Shown: piece by piece, positions 35,901 through 43,039 of the stretch
Numbering within the stretch: the stretch's first letter is position 1
Layout of the letters: the number at the start of each line of letters is the position of its first letter
Assembly (NCBI RefSeq): GCF_031583575.1
Contig: NZ_CP134146.1
Coordinates: 2,852,001 to 2,916,000, forward strand
Length of the DNA: 64,000 nt
Source: Thalassotalea nanhaiensis
GTDB taxonomy: Bacteria > Pseudomonadota > Gammaproteobacteria > Enterobacterales > Alteromonadaceae
Direction of reading: 5' to 3'
The notes under the pieces: generated by a model
Databases searched by the model: none
The model's input: the letters and a program-made list of their open reading frames with translations, nothing else
What the model was told of the DNA's origin: nothing
Program-made: the position numbers and the translations under genes

Positions 35901-36417
35901 GTTGGGCAAGGTACTCTTTGTACTTAACAACACGGTTTTTATAATCACGGCTCGCTTTTACCTGTTTAAGGTTAACTTCACGCTCTTGGCCAGTTGAGTT
36001 GATATCACTAGCAACACTTTCTTGAGCAACGGTACGTAAATGCGTAGCGTCTAAACCGTTAAGACCACCAGTGTATTGCGCTACAGGGCGATCTTGCAAA
36101 GTAACAAAATATTCTTGAATGCCTTCAATGTTATCTTCAGGAGTAAACTTAACGCGTTGCGTTAATTGTTGATTCACACCATTAACCATTGGCATACCGT
36201 TAATACGGTTTACTTCGGCAAATTTAGATTCTGTCGAACCAGTAAGCTCGTAATTTTCAAAACTGCGAGCTGCTTTTAATGTATCTGGTAATTCTGACAA
36301 GCTAATATCTGGTAATGATATTTTATTATCAATTTCGGGTAAGGTTAACGCTGCAGCTGCCACACTACCCATATATAGGGTAGAGAATGTAGCTAAAGCT
36401 AATTGTTTAATTTTCAC
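29923..36417 (-). CDS. Giant secreted subtilisin-like (S8) peptidase with cysteine-rich insertion
   Basis: A GTG start (2164 residues, VKIKQLALA) is preferred: GAGAGG lies 8 nt before it and the signal peptide then ends near VAAAA. A propeptide follows (about 70-230). The triad is D268 (GVADTGIN), H381 (GHGSHTAG) and S1079 (NGTSMATPVVAG). Between H and S a PA-type region is interrupted by a cysteine-rich insertion of about 280 residues (about 565-850), with some sixteen cysteines. The CPETCTWLRTF pair after the catalytic domain is shared with the other large subtilases. Further down are several beta-sandwich regions. The end GGSFGLFLLMLACFSG with KFRKVNG is GlyGly-CTERM. It is 81 bp after the receptor gene and co-transcribed with it and the Calx-beta gene. 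It probably degrades extracellular protein. Confidence 0.92.
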   Translation of the reverse strand: MKIKQLALATFSTLYMGSVAAAALTLPEIDNKISLPDISLSELPDTLKAARSFENYELTGSTESKFAEVNRINGMPMVNGVNQQLTQRVKFTPEDNIEGIQEYFVTLQDRPVAQYTGGLNGLDATHLRTVAQESVASDINSTGQEREVNLKQVKASRDYKNRVVKYKEYLAQQQEFFISEANNFGFNISAITQYDVAVNAFTTAMTQEQAIKLAELTAVKSIHRVESYSIQTLVDAKNEVAGAHDIINSHHFWDLGAKGEGIIVGVADTGINSDHPSFHDFGGNSTYTDDSNITWVTDDLYDHINPFGDGNYVGDCLKRGFEHMCNDKLIGVRSYNRITDQYSKTALIDKMFEKGLTANDLHQENGRLYAVPPVGEDHAGHGSHTAGTAAGNAIKDVKHLYREIDGPGVEASREPIGDISGVAPRANVIMYQVCISANSNSGYAGCLGDVMIEALEDAIEDGVDSLNWSLGGSPFNAWEHPIGQAFLSARESGMHIAVSAGNSGYAGTVKNSAPWILTVGATQTNRRESRTNAENMSTGADLNASIDGVDYPLTLSNRWFNISGDHFDGDAVLAEYMGACVEDDCTEGLVCKAGFEMLEDDLCYLECSEDEFRDPDTKQCDSFGNVDIGDQHDPSNCLIGTEWVSQEEAGSGRDWGCLDINRDVPKNYTTRESICLANDDAIFPTLTDIVSPNTGEPSPLEQKRAQRFYCPELEYDDVHPNYRGRLGNSKGIVCAYGVEPYMETEFNNGLTWNNKYTIVYHDGDTCKDSEEENCVPEDRDGDGENSTIDQPTLGQCRVRAPADRDYENYDARYGNSTGPGAVTNSFGVVSSRPVITDYKAPIYQSTTAEVSGQSSIQATANGQAPEMRVFEGDKYCENLEEWRDPNDITKPFNFDNAIVFCARGNGNNIDFQQKAENVVEVAKRDALKAGRGDTRADLNASIVVYNDDPTYGSLYNFPADIPFVNVRNESWLKDFSPFFSSIDPAAPLNTPSSLAELKRERKLSINSDFVEIVKAQEDSDNIDHTLANFTSKGPHYYVEDIMPVQVMAPGVHIYAAWSDNTVLDKGWNSADFAFSNGTSMATPVVAGSMALFKQLRPNWSESERESAMTMTASPVRYTTRYITEEYYDADNPDHRKISMLIPATDENGELIYEDGELVMIEQAIYQEVVNVNSWHVGTGLIDLKAAINTGLVLDETLENMLAASPNEGGDVRQLNMPYLFDGSCPETCTWLRTFKAKKAGTYNVNIDQFEAAVSIKSSVDSFTLAVGESVTVMFTAKIDRSVAQDQYENIINGTGYTGGEVSITANDPSIPELRLPVGVSLNSDYLPTLVEANVNADTGRSPIDLSRPAMSTDTLSARVYHQNNVQYIDQDSEGNLVKSSSGVVELDSSQGYGQTWIGRVELPIDQSRLSFDFATAHKEPSAKVLWVDVPEGTKMLAVDTLRKVETNANALPELQAHSGTLMMVVGRDIVAPGELNFLFEGTCVSQAEKLVNKCYVMDPQPGKYWILLQNTNDTESRAGEWILDTYDYAVSLVADQESSHIILDAPMTVNPAQDLLQMDLVYSVPMKENEASYAVAELFSNEHAIAADMGTVPIRLYRHANPIELEFSRDMASPGAYVRVDVDVAANHSGYNRPVEFTVNLPEGVSYVRGAISGDPRFVTGYEELENASGVKLSMYQPNTHRLGKGYIMSTNIDPEDPKNASHPYVLDNTHNYNPMCRTPAVGNYYDGSSSNGGYVDLVKLNPAYARTMTDEDTYFDLERLYSFGSYGFDMNLYGGPRSHTEFKVSPRGYISAGMGHRQETKFFGPNIWPQNEILIAPLMRKGVKYDQTVTLKGSRDLTIGESVNNVEGMTMSLFADGVEWKTLVEWDNVHSVNAGERLDDSMDFQAWFDLKNVNYPGAFEIIYAYDNLDMMAPDEGWGRQDTVGFQGLESDRWFFGLIKPPRREFFAHNNIEEVLHDDLVVCYDYYGPDYSASNFSFWLRVDDQSSGQELDIEIIKSVDADVQEATHTISVPSQITIGNFSKVIVEQGKSVTVPVYYADSNLTANTVNAYSDNLNVFVNGNEPGAQLTIDANCSFTGDTTVTIEVSDNNNETDVARKNIEVQVLASAGFSGSACSTVNDTDEEANAEEVVEAESDDGSSGGSFGLFLLMLACFSGFKFRKVNG

Positions 36418-36498
36418 CTTTAAGACCTCTCTTTTTAGAACTGCCCGTAGGCAATTCAAATTTAAATTTATTAACGTTAATTACTTTGAAGCTCATAC

Positions 36499-39400
36499 TT
36501 AGAAATTATGCTCAAAGCCTAAATAAAACTCTCGACCAATAGCTGAACCTGCATAAGCGCCTATGTTGTACCAAGGCCACTCGTGCGCAAGGAAGGTATC
36601 GTCTTTCGGCGCTTGTTCATCAAAAACATTATTCACGGTAAAGTTGACGCGAGTGTCCCCTTCGTTAAAGGTATAACCAAGAACTAAGTTTGCGGTGATG
36701 TATGGGTCTAAACGCTTTTGCGACGTTTTCTTTTCAGCGTTTTCAATTGGCTCACCATCGCTGTCTACCGGGTTTTCATCTTCATCAAGTACGTAATCAA
36801 TTTCTTTGCCGGTATCTTTATCAAACAGTGCATCATTACCATCATCGTTTTGTACAGGTTGTGGACGACGAGGGCCTAAGCCACTCTTGTAACGAACACT
36901 CATCGAAGCTGACAAGCCTTCGTAATACCAACCTAAGGTACCAATAACAGTATCAATAGCTTCTGGGTTACCGATTAAGTCATGCAATTCTGTTGGTGGT
37001 GTACCATCACCTTCAATGGTGTCACGTTGCGTACTAATAATTCCGGTATGGGCTAAACTAAAATTGAAAATCCCCATATCGTTGCTTTCAAGGGTGTATT
37101 TAATTTTTGTATCTGTACCCGTTTGGCGATGCATCGCTAAGTTAAATGGTGTGGTATTTACACTTTCAAGGGTGCTTTGCGCTAATTCTGAATCGCCACC
37201 ATCTTTACGCACGATTAATTGATTAACCTTGTCACAACCGAACGTAACACCATCGCTAACTTCATCTTCATAAGCACAAACAAACTCATCAAATAAGATG
37301 CCGTTTAAACTCGCTTGCTGTATTTGGTTATTGATTTCGGTATCGTAATAATCGAAAGTCAAAGATAAGTTATTAATTGGCTCCCAAACAAAACCGATAC
37401 CGTAAGAGTCACCCGTTTCATTTTTCAGATCTGAAGCTGGTAATTTATTGGCTTTAAATACTGAAGAGAACGTGCGACAGGCATTTTGATAAACACCGGC
37501 GTTAGGGCCATTTGAAAACTCTTCTGGAGAAACGCCTTCTGGTGCCCAAATTTGATCGTAACAACCTAACCAGTCAGTACCACCACTGTAGAATGAGCTT
37601 TCAGTGTATATTGCTTGTAAATCAGGGGCTCTAAATATACCTGAATATGAAGCACGTATTAATAAGTCATCGGTAGGACGATATTCAAGGCTGATTGCAG
37701 GCGTTACGTCACTATTTATCGGCCCCGTTGCATGATATTCATCATAACGAAGCGCAGTTGTAGCTGTTAAGCCTTCAAGTAGAGGGATTTTAAGCTCAAG
37801 ACCTGCTGAATAACGATCACGTTCGCCTTCACCACCAAAGCCGGCAAAATTCCACCAACCTTCACCTGGCTCAGCCGTCATTTTGTCATCCGCAATGTAC
37901 TCAAAACCTTCATTCATGTACTCAAGTACGGCTGCAAATTGGAGAGTGCCCGCTGGTAATTCGTATAAATCACCAGAAACAACCCCTGTTAGCATGTGAG
38001 AATATGTTTCATTTTTCTCTTTTGCTCGGCCAAACAAGTCGTCGATAGCTTGAGTTGATAACGGTTCAAAAACATCAATAAGTGAGTTGCCGTCGTAAAC
38101 AGGAGAGCCTAAGAAGGTAATTTCATCATCATTAGCATCAAGGACTTTTTCGCCTAGGAAATATTTTTCGACCATCGCGTGATCAGCAAGAGTACGCGCG
38201 GTATCCATTTGATATTCACTTTGGGTGTAACTTACTTCCCAGTTGTAATCATCAAGAACATAACCTTTGGCACCTATTGAAAAGCTATAGGCTTGTTCGT
38301 CAAAGGTAGTCGCTGTATTACCTATTTCTTCAGAGCCCATAAGACGCTGGTGAGTGTACATGCCATGCTCATAACCAAACATATTACCTGGTAATAAAAT
38401 GGTGTTGTCGCCACTGCCTAATTCGAATATAGGCGCAGGAGAGTTTGGATCTTGTACTAAGCCCTGAACACTGGTGAAACCACGATCATTATCGGCTTTA
38501 ATGTTGGTAAAAATTAAATCAGCGAAAATTTCAAGATCTGAATTTAATTCAAAATTACTCGATACCATGGCAGAAATCTTTTCCTGACCATTACGTATGG
38601 TGCTGCGTTTACCTTTATCGAAACCACAATAGCTGCCATATGAACCTGGAATAGTGCTTTCTTCATCACGATCTCGGTAGGCGTATTCCATACCTGGAAT
38701 CGCATCACAAGCTTCTTTGCCTGGATCTAAGTAAGTATCAGGCTGTTGATGTTCTGGTAAGTTGTTAAAAAAGGCATCGTAACCACGAGCAGCAATAGCA
38801 TTTACTTTCATTGCGCCACGGCTCATTACCGGAGTACCGTATGGGTAATCCATATCTGATGGACCATAAATGGTATCAGAATCTGCGTACTCTAGAACGG
38901 TTGTTACATTACCATTGTCAAAATCAAAGCCTTTTACTACATTGAAGCGGCTTGAATCGCCATCAATATTATCTGGTGTACCTACAGTGCCACCTACAGA
39001 AAAGCCTTCAAAATCTTTCTTTAATATAACGTTGATAACTGCAGCGGCTGCGTCAGAACCGTAAATTGCCGACGCACCAGTAGAAACTACTTCAATTCTC
39101 TCAACTGCGGCCATTGGTACAGAGTTTACGTTTACTACTGTTGCACTTGAGTTATAAGCGGCAGGGTAGTTCGCAATACGACGTCCATTTACCAATACCA
39201 ACGTATATTGCGGGCCTAAACCACGAAAGTTTAATACCTTAGCATTTGGAGTGAAGCCATTTGAATTTTCATCAGCGGTAACAGAACCGGTATTTTGTGA
39301 TAAGTTTTGCAACGCATCGTAAACGGTCATGTTACCCGCTTTGAGCATGTCATCAGCGCTGATAACTTCAACCGGTAATGGACCTTCTAAGGTTGTTTGG

Positions 39401-39618
39401 TTAATACGAGAACCAGTGACTTGAAATACCTCAATGTCTTCATCATTTTCAGATGACTCTTCAATCAAGTCTTGGTCAACTTGATCTACTTCAACCTGCT
39501 CTTCCTGGTCATTAACGCTTTGTTCAGCTTCTGCTCTGGCAACCTGGCTCAGTAGCAGTGATGAAGTTAACAACGACAGGCTCATGGCCTTGGTTAACTT
39601 ATTTAAGCTTAATTTCAT
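36499..39618 (-). CDS. TonB-dependent outer-membrane receptor
   Basis: The 1039-residue protein has a signal peptide (cleavage near ARA), an acidic linker and a TonB-type box (DIEVFQVTGSRI). The plug domain follows (about 60-200) with LNFRGLGPQYTLVLVNGRR and STGASAIYGSDAAAAVINVI, a signature of the large carbohydrate, peptide or siderophore receptor group of Alteromonadales. The barrel ends with GREFYLGFEHNF, the terminal phenylalanine being the assembly signal. It heads an operon with a giant subtilase and a Calx-beta protein. This linkage suggests uptake of peptides released by the protease, an inference. No TonB-ExbBD gene is in the window. Its leader has a possible stem-loop (39658-39704). 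Confidence 0.93.
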   Translation of the reverse strand: MKLSLNKLTKAMSLSLLTSSLLLSQVARAEAEQSVNDQEEQVEVDQVDQDLIEESSENDEDIEVFQVTGSRINQTTLEGPLPVEVISADDMLKAGNMTVYDALQNLSQNTGSVTADENSNGFTPNAKVLNFRGLGPQYTLVLVNGRRIANYPAAYNSSATVVNVNSVPMAAVERIEVVSTGASAIYGSDAAAAVINVILKKDFEGFSVGGTVGTPDNIDGDSSRFNVVKGFDFDNGNVTTVLEYADSDTIYGPSDMDYPYGTPVMSRGAMKVNAIAARGYDAFFNNLPEHQQPDTYLDPGKEACDAIPGMEYAYRDRDEESTIPGSYGSYCGFDKGKRSTIRNGQEKISAMVSSNFELNSDLEIFADLIFTNIKADNDRGFTSVQGLVQDPNSPAPIFELGSGDNTILLPGNMFGYEHGMYTHQRLMGSEEIGNTATTFDEQAYSFSIGAKGYVLDDYNWEVSYTQSEYQMDTARTLADHAMVEKYFLGEKVLDANDDEITFLGSPVYDGNSLIDVFEPLSTQAIDDLFGRAKEKNETYSHMLTGVVSGDLYELPAGTLQFAAVLEYMNEGFEYIADDKMTAEPGEGWWNFAGFGGEGERDRYSAGLELKIPLLEGLTATTALRYDEYHATGPINSDVTPAISLEYRPTDDLLIRASYSGIFRAPDLQAIYTESSFYSGGTDWLGCYDQIWAPEGVSPEEFSNGPNAGVYQNACRTFSSVFKANKLPASDLKNETGDSYGIGFVWEPINNLSLTFDYYDTEINNQIQQASLNGILFDEFVCAYEDEVSDGVTFGCDKVNQLIVRKDGGDSELAQSTLESVNTTPFNLAMHRQTGTDTKIKYTLESNDMGIFNFSLAHTGIISTQRDTIEGDGTPPTELHDLIGNPEAIDTVIGTLGWYYEGLSASMSVRYKSGLGPRRPQPVQNDDGNDALFDKDTGKEIDYVLDEDENPVDSDGEPIENAEKKTSQKRLDPYITANLVLGYTFNEGDTRVNFTVNNVFDEQAPKDDTFLAHEWPWYNIGAYAGSAIGREFYLGFEHNF

Positions 39619-39657
39619 AATGTTAGCCTATACAGTAGTTATAATAATTAACTTTTG

Positions 39658-39704
39658 CTCTGCAGCCCTTAGCTAACGGGAATAAGCTCTAAAAAACTGC
39701 AGAG
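39658..39704 (-). promoter_or_regulatory. Structured leader upstream of TonB receptor
   Basis: Outer arms CTCTGCAG and CTGCAGAG (perfect 8 bp) enclose a smaller palindrome (CCCTTAG/CTAACGGG). The structure lies 40-86 bp before the receptor ATG. Within the 312-bp gap to 39930 the only other features are the terminator below and one TTGTTAAC site near 39761. Confidence 0.4.
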
Positions 39705-39889
39705 AATAAAATTGCAGCTCTAATCTAATGTAATTAACTGTAGAAATATGTGAAAAAAGGTTAACAACACTAAGGCGAGGGTTTTAAGGAAAATTTGATG
39801 AAAACTAGCCGTTTACAAGCTGTTTTATTTAGGTAATTTAAATGTTAAAAGGCTCGAGGAAAACGCAGAAATTAGGCAAAATAAGAAAA

Positions 39890-39910
39890 GACAGTGTTAA
39901 CAACACTGCC
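39890..39910 (-). terminator. Terminator of the Ig/RCC1 lipoprotein gene
   Basis: GACAGTGTT and AACACTGCC form a stem with AAC loop. T-rich sequence follows on the minus strand, 20 bp after the stop. Confidence 0.75.
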
Positions 39911-39930
39911 TTTTTATTTTAATTATTAAA

Positions 39931-42651
39931 TCAGTTATTTGTTGGTACTACCACGTCACCAACAAAGCTGCCATCTCTTGCTTCACAATAAGCGCCAGAA
40001 ACCGTAAACGCACAAGCGCTATTCGAGTTCATTTCAAGCTCAGTTATAGCATGGTCGCTATTCACATCCATATTGTAATGATGTTCGTCACAATTCCACA
40101 CATAAGCATCTACAGGGAATGTTTCTGGATTTGCTACCAAAGCAGACTCACTCGCCAATTCAGCCTTACAGAACATGGTCGTATTACACTGAACAAACTC
40201 ACCATCTACATTATTGTCAACAAAACAAACTGATTGATTTTTATGAGCTACAGCAACAATCGAAGCAGGTGAATTTAATTGTGGAATTTCAATAGGATCA
40301 TCAACTAACTCTCTGGTGTGCAATTCTTCATTAAAGACTTCAGGTGTAATTGAATTTGGATTTAACTCAACAGGAATAACATTACCTTCACCGTCTTGGC
40401 TAAATGTTAAATCTAACAAGACAGTACTTGCGTCTGTTGGATCATAAATATCACCATAAACGTATTTCTCAGCAATGTTATTAACATTATCACTAGGACT
40501 ATAGCCATAACAATAAGCACCAGTTTCATCTGTTAAACACACGTTTTTTCCGGTAAAAGACACATCGCTAATAGAGCTACTTTGATGATCAATTTCATGA
40601 ATTAAACGCTCAGTTGCCCCCCAACATTGAAAACGTTCGGTATCTTCAACGCAAAATATACTCGCTGTATTGTAGAGCTTTTTCGGTTGGTTAAAGGTCG
40701 TTGCATTAACATCAGCATTGATGTTGTATTGATTCCCCCCCCAACAAACAACATCGCCATCAGCGATAACACAAACACTATCTGCCAGCACTGACATGTC
40801 AGTAATATTATCTAGGTTGTCTGGTTGTTCAGTTATCATTAGTCCGTCAGAGAAACCTCCGTCAAAGCAATGAACACCAGCATCATCAAGAAAACAAATA
40901 GAACTACTACCACCTTGTATATCAGAAGGGTTTATCGCATAAGCGGGTAAACCAACACCATATTTATTTTCAAATTCAAGTCCTACATCGCCACCAAAAC
41001 AATACACTTTGTTGTTAGTTAACACACAACTAGTTTGCCCCACCGCAACTATACTTGATGTAGTTATGGTATCAGCATTAAAGTTAAACTGCTTATTAGC
41101 AAATGTCGTAGGCTTTGCCCACTCACCATTGTTTAAACAAAGCAGCTCATCATTTAACGCATCACCAACACATATTTCGCCAAAATTTGCTCTAGGCGCA
41201 GGTTTAACAAATTCAAATTTATGGTAGACAGCCGGGTTAGGGTCATCTGCATTAGTAAGGCCATCACCGTCGATGTCTAATTCATTTGGATCTTCATCAG
41301 CTAGACCATCGTTGTCTGTATCTTTTTGCCAATCAGGATTATTCGGGAAAGCATCTTCGAAATCGGATACGCCATCGTTATCGCTGTCATTATTGCGCAA
41401 TTGTAACTCTTCAATAAGTGCTTTTGCTTTGGTTGCTAATGCATCACGTATCGCTACATCAATATCATCTGCAAAGAAATCACTCATTGCAATTGCTAAA
41501 TCAACCTGCTGCTCATTTGTAACAGCTAGCTTTGCTTGATCTAGGAATATTTTTAACGAAGATTTGTTCAAATCACTTAGTAACACACCAGATGTTTCGG
41601 CGCTGTCTTTAACCAATTTTTGCACTAAATGACTAAAAGGCGTAATCATCACATCAGCTTGTTCAAGACTAGTATCAACATCTAACATGCTGGTACCCAT
41701 TAACTTAATCGGTAGAGCCTGAAAATCATCATCGTCTCTAGAAACATCATCAGCGTTTATACCAGCACCGGTTCCCAATTCAGCGACAAGATTGGCATGA
41801 ACCAATTTACTTACATCTGCCTCACTTACGACAATCGAAAAGCTACCCTCTTCACCGGCAATGGCTGACGAAATATCTGAAGGTTCATTATCGTCATGGT
41901 TTAAGTCATTATTAAAATCAATAAATACATTTGCACCACTGATGTAACCATCAATCACTTTACCATTTACAATAAAGTCACCTGGAGCAATGACTTGCGA
42001 GTCGGTTACCGTGATAGTGATTGTATGCGAAATAGCAGTAAAACCATTGTCAGCATTAATAGTTACTGTATATGTTCCTGCATCTTCACTTGTTGGGGTA
42101 CCACTTAATTGACCGGTTGCAGAATTTAACGATAACCAGCCTGGTAAATTATCACTACTAAACACATCTTCATTGCCAGCGCCAGTAATGGTAGGCGTAA
42201 ACGAATACGCTTGTTCTTCTGCAACACTGTCGTTATTTAGCCCTGATAGATTAAACACATCATTAACGCTAATAGAAAATGATGTTAATGAGGTACTTTT
42301 AGCACCATCGGAAACTGAAATGGTTATATCTGTATATTCACCAGCATGGCTATAATTTGGAGTACCTGATAACTCACCTGTCGAGCTATTTATATTTAAC
42401 CAACTTGGCTTATTAGTCACCGAAAAAGACAAACTATCATTTTCAGCATCGCTCGCTGAAGGAGTAAAACTGTATGCTTGATTTTCATCGATTGCGGTAA
42501 TTGGTGTACCTGAAATGGTTGGAGCACTATTCGTTGGAAGTGGAGGATTAGGTTTATCGCTACCACCGCCGCCACCGCCGCCACAAGCTGTAACTCCAAG
42601 CGTAGTAAATAACACTACCGCTAGTTGAGATCTTCTAAAATTGCTTAACAT
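39931..42651 (-). CDS. Poly-Gly lipoprotein with Ig-like domains, calcium repeats and RCC1-like propeller
   Basis: The 906-residue protein has a lipoprotein signal (LGVTAC), the cysteine followed by seven glycines. Two putative cadherin/Ig-like domains follow (about 40-215; ENQAYSFTPSASDAENDSL), then a KVIDGYISGANVFIDFNNDL domain resembling Cna-B/transthyretin-like carboxypeptidase domains. A calcium-binding repeat run (DSDNDGVSDFEDAFPNNPD, DTDNDGLADE, DIDGDGLTNADD) is near 415-470. The second half repeats a cysteine-pair motif, such as NKVYCFGGD and DVVCWGGN, spaced as in RCC1 propeller blades. It is divergent from a close paralogue at 43040. It is probably anchored in the outer membrane and exposed, for binding or adhesion; the ligand is unknown. 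Confidence 0.85.
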   Translation of the reverse strand: MLSNFRRSQLAVVLFTTLGVTACGGGGGGGSDKPNPPLPTNSAPTISGTPITAIDENQAYSFTPSASDAENDSLSFSVTNKPSWLNINSSTGELSGTPNYSHAGEYTDITISVSDGAKSTSLTSFSISVNDVFNLSGLNNDSVAEEQAYSFTPTITGAGNEDVFSSDNLPGWLSLNSATGQLSGTPTSEDAGTYTVTINADNGFTAISHTITITVTDSQVIAPGDFIVNGKVIDGYISGANVFIDFNNDLNHDDNEPSDISSAIAGEEGSFSIVVSEADVSKLVHANLVAELGTGAGINADDVSRDDDDFQALPIKLMGTSMLDVDTSLEQADVMITPFSHLVQKLVKDSAETSGVLLSDLNKSSLKIFLDQAKLAVTNEQQVDLAIAMSDFFADDIDVAIRDALATKAKALIEELQLRNNDSDNDGVSDFEDAFPNNPDWQKDTDNDGLADEDPNELDIDGDGLTNADDPNPAVYHKFEFVKPAPRANFGEICVGDALNDELLCLNNGEWAKPTTFANKQFNFNADTITTSSIVAVGQTSCVLTNNKVYCFGGDVGLEFENKYGVGLPAYAINPSDIQGGSSSICFLDDAGVHCFDGGFSDGLMITEQPDNLDNITDMSVLADSVCVIADGDVVCWGGNQYNINADVNATTFNQPKKLYNTASIFCVEDTERFQCWGATERLIHEIDHQSSSISDVSFTGKNVCLTDETGAYCYGYSPSDNVNNIAEKYVYGDIYDPTDASTVLLDLTFSQDGEGNVIPVELNPNSITPEVFNEELHTRELVDDPIEIPQLNSPASIVAVAHKNQSVCFVDNNVDGEFVQCNTTMFCKAELASESALVANPETFPVDAYVWNCDEHHYNMDVNSDHAITELEMNSNSACAFTVSGAYCEARDGSFVGDVVVPTNN

Positions 42652-42769
42652 AAATTGTTCCTAGGATTATCACTCATTTAGCCAATAGTGATTTCTGCGA
42701 AAAAACATGAAAATACGGCTAAATAAAATTTTTAGTGACCTTAATCTAATAAACTCACGCCGGAAATTT

Positions 42770-42787
42770 TGTTAAAAGTTGTTAAAT
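42770..42787. promoter_or_regulatory. Tandem TTGTTAAA operator candidate between divergent lipoproteins
   Basis: Two exact TTGTTAAA units start 10 bp apart, one helical turn. The same arrangement occurs upstream of the protease operon (61370, 61497). A degenerate pair (GTTAACA, TTTAACA, also 10 bp apart) lies at 42914-42930, beside an AACATATATGTT palindrome at 42927-42938. The 388-bp gap 42652-43039 is otherwise featureless and must hold both promoters. Confidence 0.5.
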
Positions 42788-43039
42788 GCAATTTCACTGA
42801 ACTTACAGACAAAAATAATTACTTGCCTGATCCTTGTGTACAAGCCAGTTATTTACAACATTCATACCCACACAAAACATTTTATTTACACGATATTTTT
42901 GAAACAAGAATTGGTTAACAGTTTTTAACATATATGTTCATTGCGATAACTTAATCTGAATGTTGAGAAATTTTATAAACAACATGTTATTGCCTTATGA
43001 ATGGAGGTGATAAATGGATATTTAAAGGTGATAATCAAC

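Noticed and set aside
30800-36000. Several plus-strand open frames opposite the giant subtilase
   Set aside because: They lack ribosome binding sites and protein-like sequence, and are shadows of the long minus-strand gene.
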